A stretch of 7,696 nt of DNA from Candidatus Firestoneibacteriota bacterium (GTDB lineage Bacteria > JACRDZ01): NCBI GenBank assembly GCA_016212735.1, contig JACRDZ010000290.1, positions 1 through 7,696 of the forward strand, written 5' to 3'. The position numbers and the translations under genes were made by a program. Shown here in pieces: positions 6,887-7,696 of the stretch (position 1 is its first letter; every line of letters starts with the position of its first letter). A model generated the notes under the pieces. That model saw only the letters and a list, made by a program, of their open reading frames with translations. It did not search any database and was not told where the DNA came from.

Positions 6887-6932
6887 TTAAATTTTATTGT
6901 CAGTAATCTTTTTTAGATTTTTGGGATTTAAA

Positions 6933-7039
6933 GATAGCCGCCACAACGTTATTCCGTGGCAAAAATAAATTAAAATTCACAGCCAATCCTTTAAACCACG
7001 AAAAAATGCAATGACGACTACCTCTTTTCATAGGAGGTA
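6933..7039 (+). promoter_or_regulatory. Riboswitch copy 2, probable Na+-I (DUF1646-type) RNA, directly before the ATPase gene
   Basis: It has the same blocks as copy 1: GATAGCCGCC (6933-6942), CCGTGGC (6954-6960), CCACGAAAAAA (6996-7006) and TGACGACTACCTCTT (7011-7025). CGTGG (6955-6959) pairs with CCACG (6996-7000) across a longer, AT-rich arm of 36 nt that shares no sequence with copy 1. TACCTC (7019-7024) is exactly complementary to GAGGTA (7034-7039), which holds the Shine-Dalgarno of the ATPase B gene. Control is therefore likely at translation initiation. Since ACCTC adjoins the conserved core, ligand binding could compete with this hairpin and free the site, an ON switch. That direction is an inference. 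Confidence 0.78.
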
Positions 7040-7045
7040 ATTATA

Positions 7046-7696
7046 ATGAAGCAATCAAATTCTGCTTGCAGTGTAGAGAATATTGGAGAGACATTAAAAT
7101 TATCAAATTTATCTTCTGTTGAATACCGAACAGTAAAAATAGTTTCTGGTCCTTTAATATTTGTAGAAAATATTCCACGTATCTCTTACGCAGAAATAAT
7201 AGAAATAATTGCACCCACCGGTATTTCGCGTACTGGACAGGTTATGGAGATAGGTGCAAAAAAAGCTATGATACAGGTATTTGAGGGGACAGAAGGACTG
7301 GACACTAAAAGAACTATTATTAGACTAAAAACAGAAACCCCTCATATAGATGTTTCTTTTGACCTTATTGGAAGAACATTAAATGGCATGGGTAAACCTA
7401 TTGATGGTTTACCTCCAATAATCCCTGAAGAAAGAGTACAGATATCCGGTTATCCAATAAATCCTTATTTACGTGAACGTCCAGCGGATTATATTGAGAC
7501 AGGGATTGCTGTAATAGATGTTATGAATACTCTTTTAAAAGGGCAGAAACTGGCTATTTTTTCCTGCTCAGGATTACCTGCTAATCAGATTGCTACTCAT
7601 ATTGTTAAACATGCTAAAATAGGAGATGGAGATAATTTTATAATAATATTTGTAGCCATGGGAATTACCAATCAGGAAAAATCTTTTTTTATGAAT
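7046..7696 (+). CDS. atpB: V-type ATP synthase subunit B (3' end beyond the window)
   Basis: Subunit B (also NtpB) is the non-catalytic nucleotide-binding-fold partner of catalytic subunit A in the cytoplasmic head of V/A-type ATPases, which couple ATP to H+ or Na+ movement. The 217 codons present are roughly the first half of a protein usually of about 430-470 residues. Family landmarks are YRTVKIVSGPLIFVE (27-41), GQVMEIGAKKAMIQVFEGTEG (64-84), LIGRTLNGMGKPIDG (107-121), SGYPINPYLRERPADYIETG (134-153) and the P-loop-like IFSCSGLPANQIATHI (171-186). The usual GSGLPHN reads CSGLPAN here. About 20 extra residues precede the normal N-terminus. The ATG at 7046 has AGGAGG (7032-7037) 8 nt upstream, held in the riboswitch hairpin. 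Subunit A, which often precedes B, is not upstream. Ion specificity cannot be judged because the membrane ring subunit is not visible; a sodium riboswitch would favour Na+. Confidence 0.94.
   Translation, partial: MKQSNSACSVENIGETLKLSNLSSVEYRTVKIVSGPLIFVENIPRISYAEIIEIIAPTGISRTGQVMEIGAKKAMIQVFEGTEGLDTKRTIIRLKTETPHIDVSFDLIGRTLNGMGKPIDGLPPIIPEERVQISGYPINPYLRERPADYIETGIAVIDVMNTLLKGQKLAIFSCSGLPANQIATHIVKHAKIGDGDNFIIIFVAMGITNQEKSFFMN

Noticed and set aside
6905..6924. AATCT-TTTTT-AGATT hairpin followed by Ts between the two riboswitches, as a terminator
   Set aside because: The stem is only 5 bp with one GC pair and the T-run is short; too weak to call.

Overview
This is a strongly AT-rich bacterial window with seven protein genes, five on the minus strand and two on the plus strand. 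Bacterial-type L13 and S9, an ArgJ, a YhaO/YhaN-type SbcDC-like pair and a V-type (not F-type) ATP synthase B subunit point to an anaerobic or fermentative bacterium from an AT-rich lineage. The sequence alone does not fix the phylum. No mobile element, tRNA, rRNA or CRISPR array was seen.

Layout, left to right. Positions 73-2199, all on the minus strand, hold rplM, then rpsI, an intrinsic terminator, and argJ. A textbook sigma70 promoter (TTGACA, 17 nt, TATAAT) reads leftward into rplM from 2294-2266. Diverging from it is a small gene for a six-cysteine protein (2398-2613, plus strand) with an extended -10 promoter. It converges on a two-gene minus-strand operon: a metallophosphoesterase (SbcD/YhaO-like, 5466-6602) overlapping by 4 nt a 927-residue SbcC/YhaN-like ATPase (2686-5469). 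The ATPase carries a hydrophobic membrane-like segment at its midpoint and has no zinc-hook CxxC. The phosphoesterase promoter lies so close to its ATG, with no Shine-Dalgarno, that its mRNA may be leaderless.

The most striking part is the right end. Between the divergent promoters and the V-type ATP synthase B gene (7046 to the window edge) lie two copies of one conserved structured RNA (6728-6823 and 6933-7039). They share the blocks GATAGCCGCC, CCGTGGC, CCACGAAAAAA and TGACGACTACCTCTT, and each ends in a hairpin that buries a Shine-Dalgarno. I read them as a tandem riboswitch, most likely the Na+-I class (formerly the DUF1646 motif), which is known upstream of sodium-related genes. Controlling a V-type ATPase, often a Na+ pump, fits. 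Copy 1 has its own Shine-Dalgarno but only an 18-codon ORF after it, so it is either an extra layer of control or what remains of a lost gene.

The genes form independent units: ribosomal proteins with arginine synthesis, a nuclease/ATPase complex, an unknown Cys-rich protein, and a probably sodium-responsive ATPase operon that continues beyond the window.
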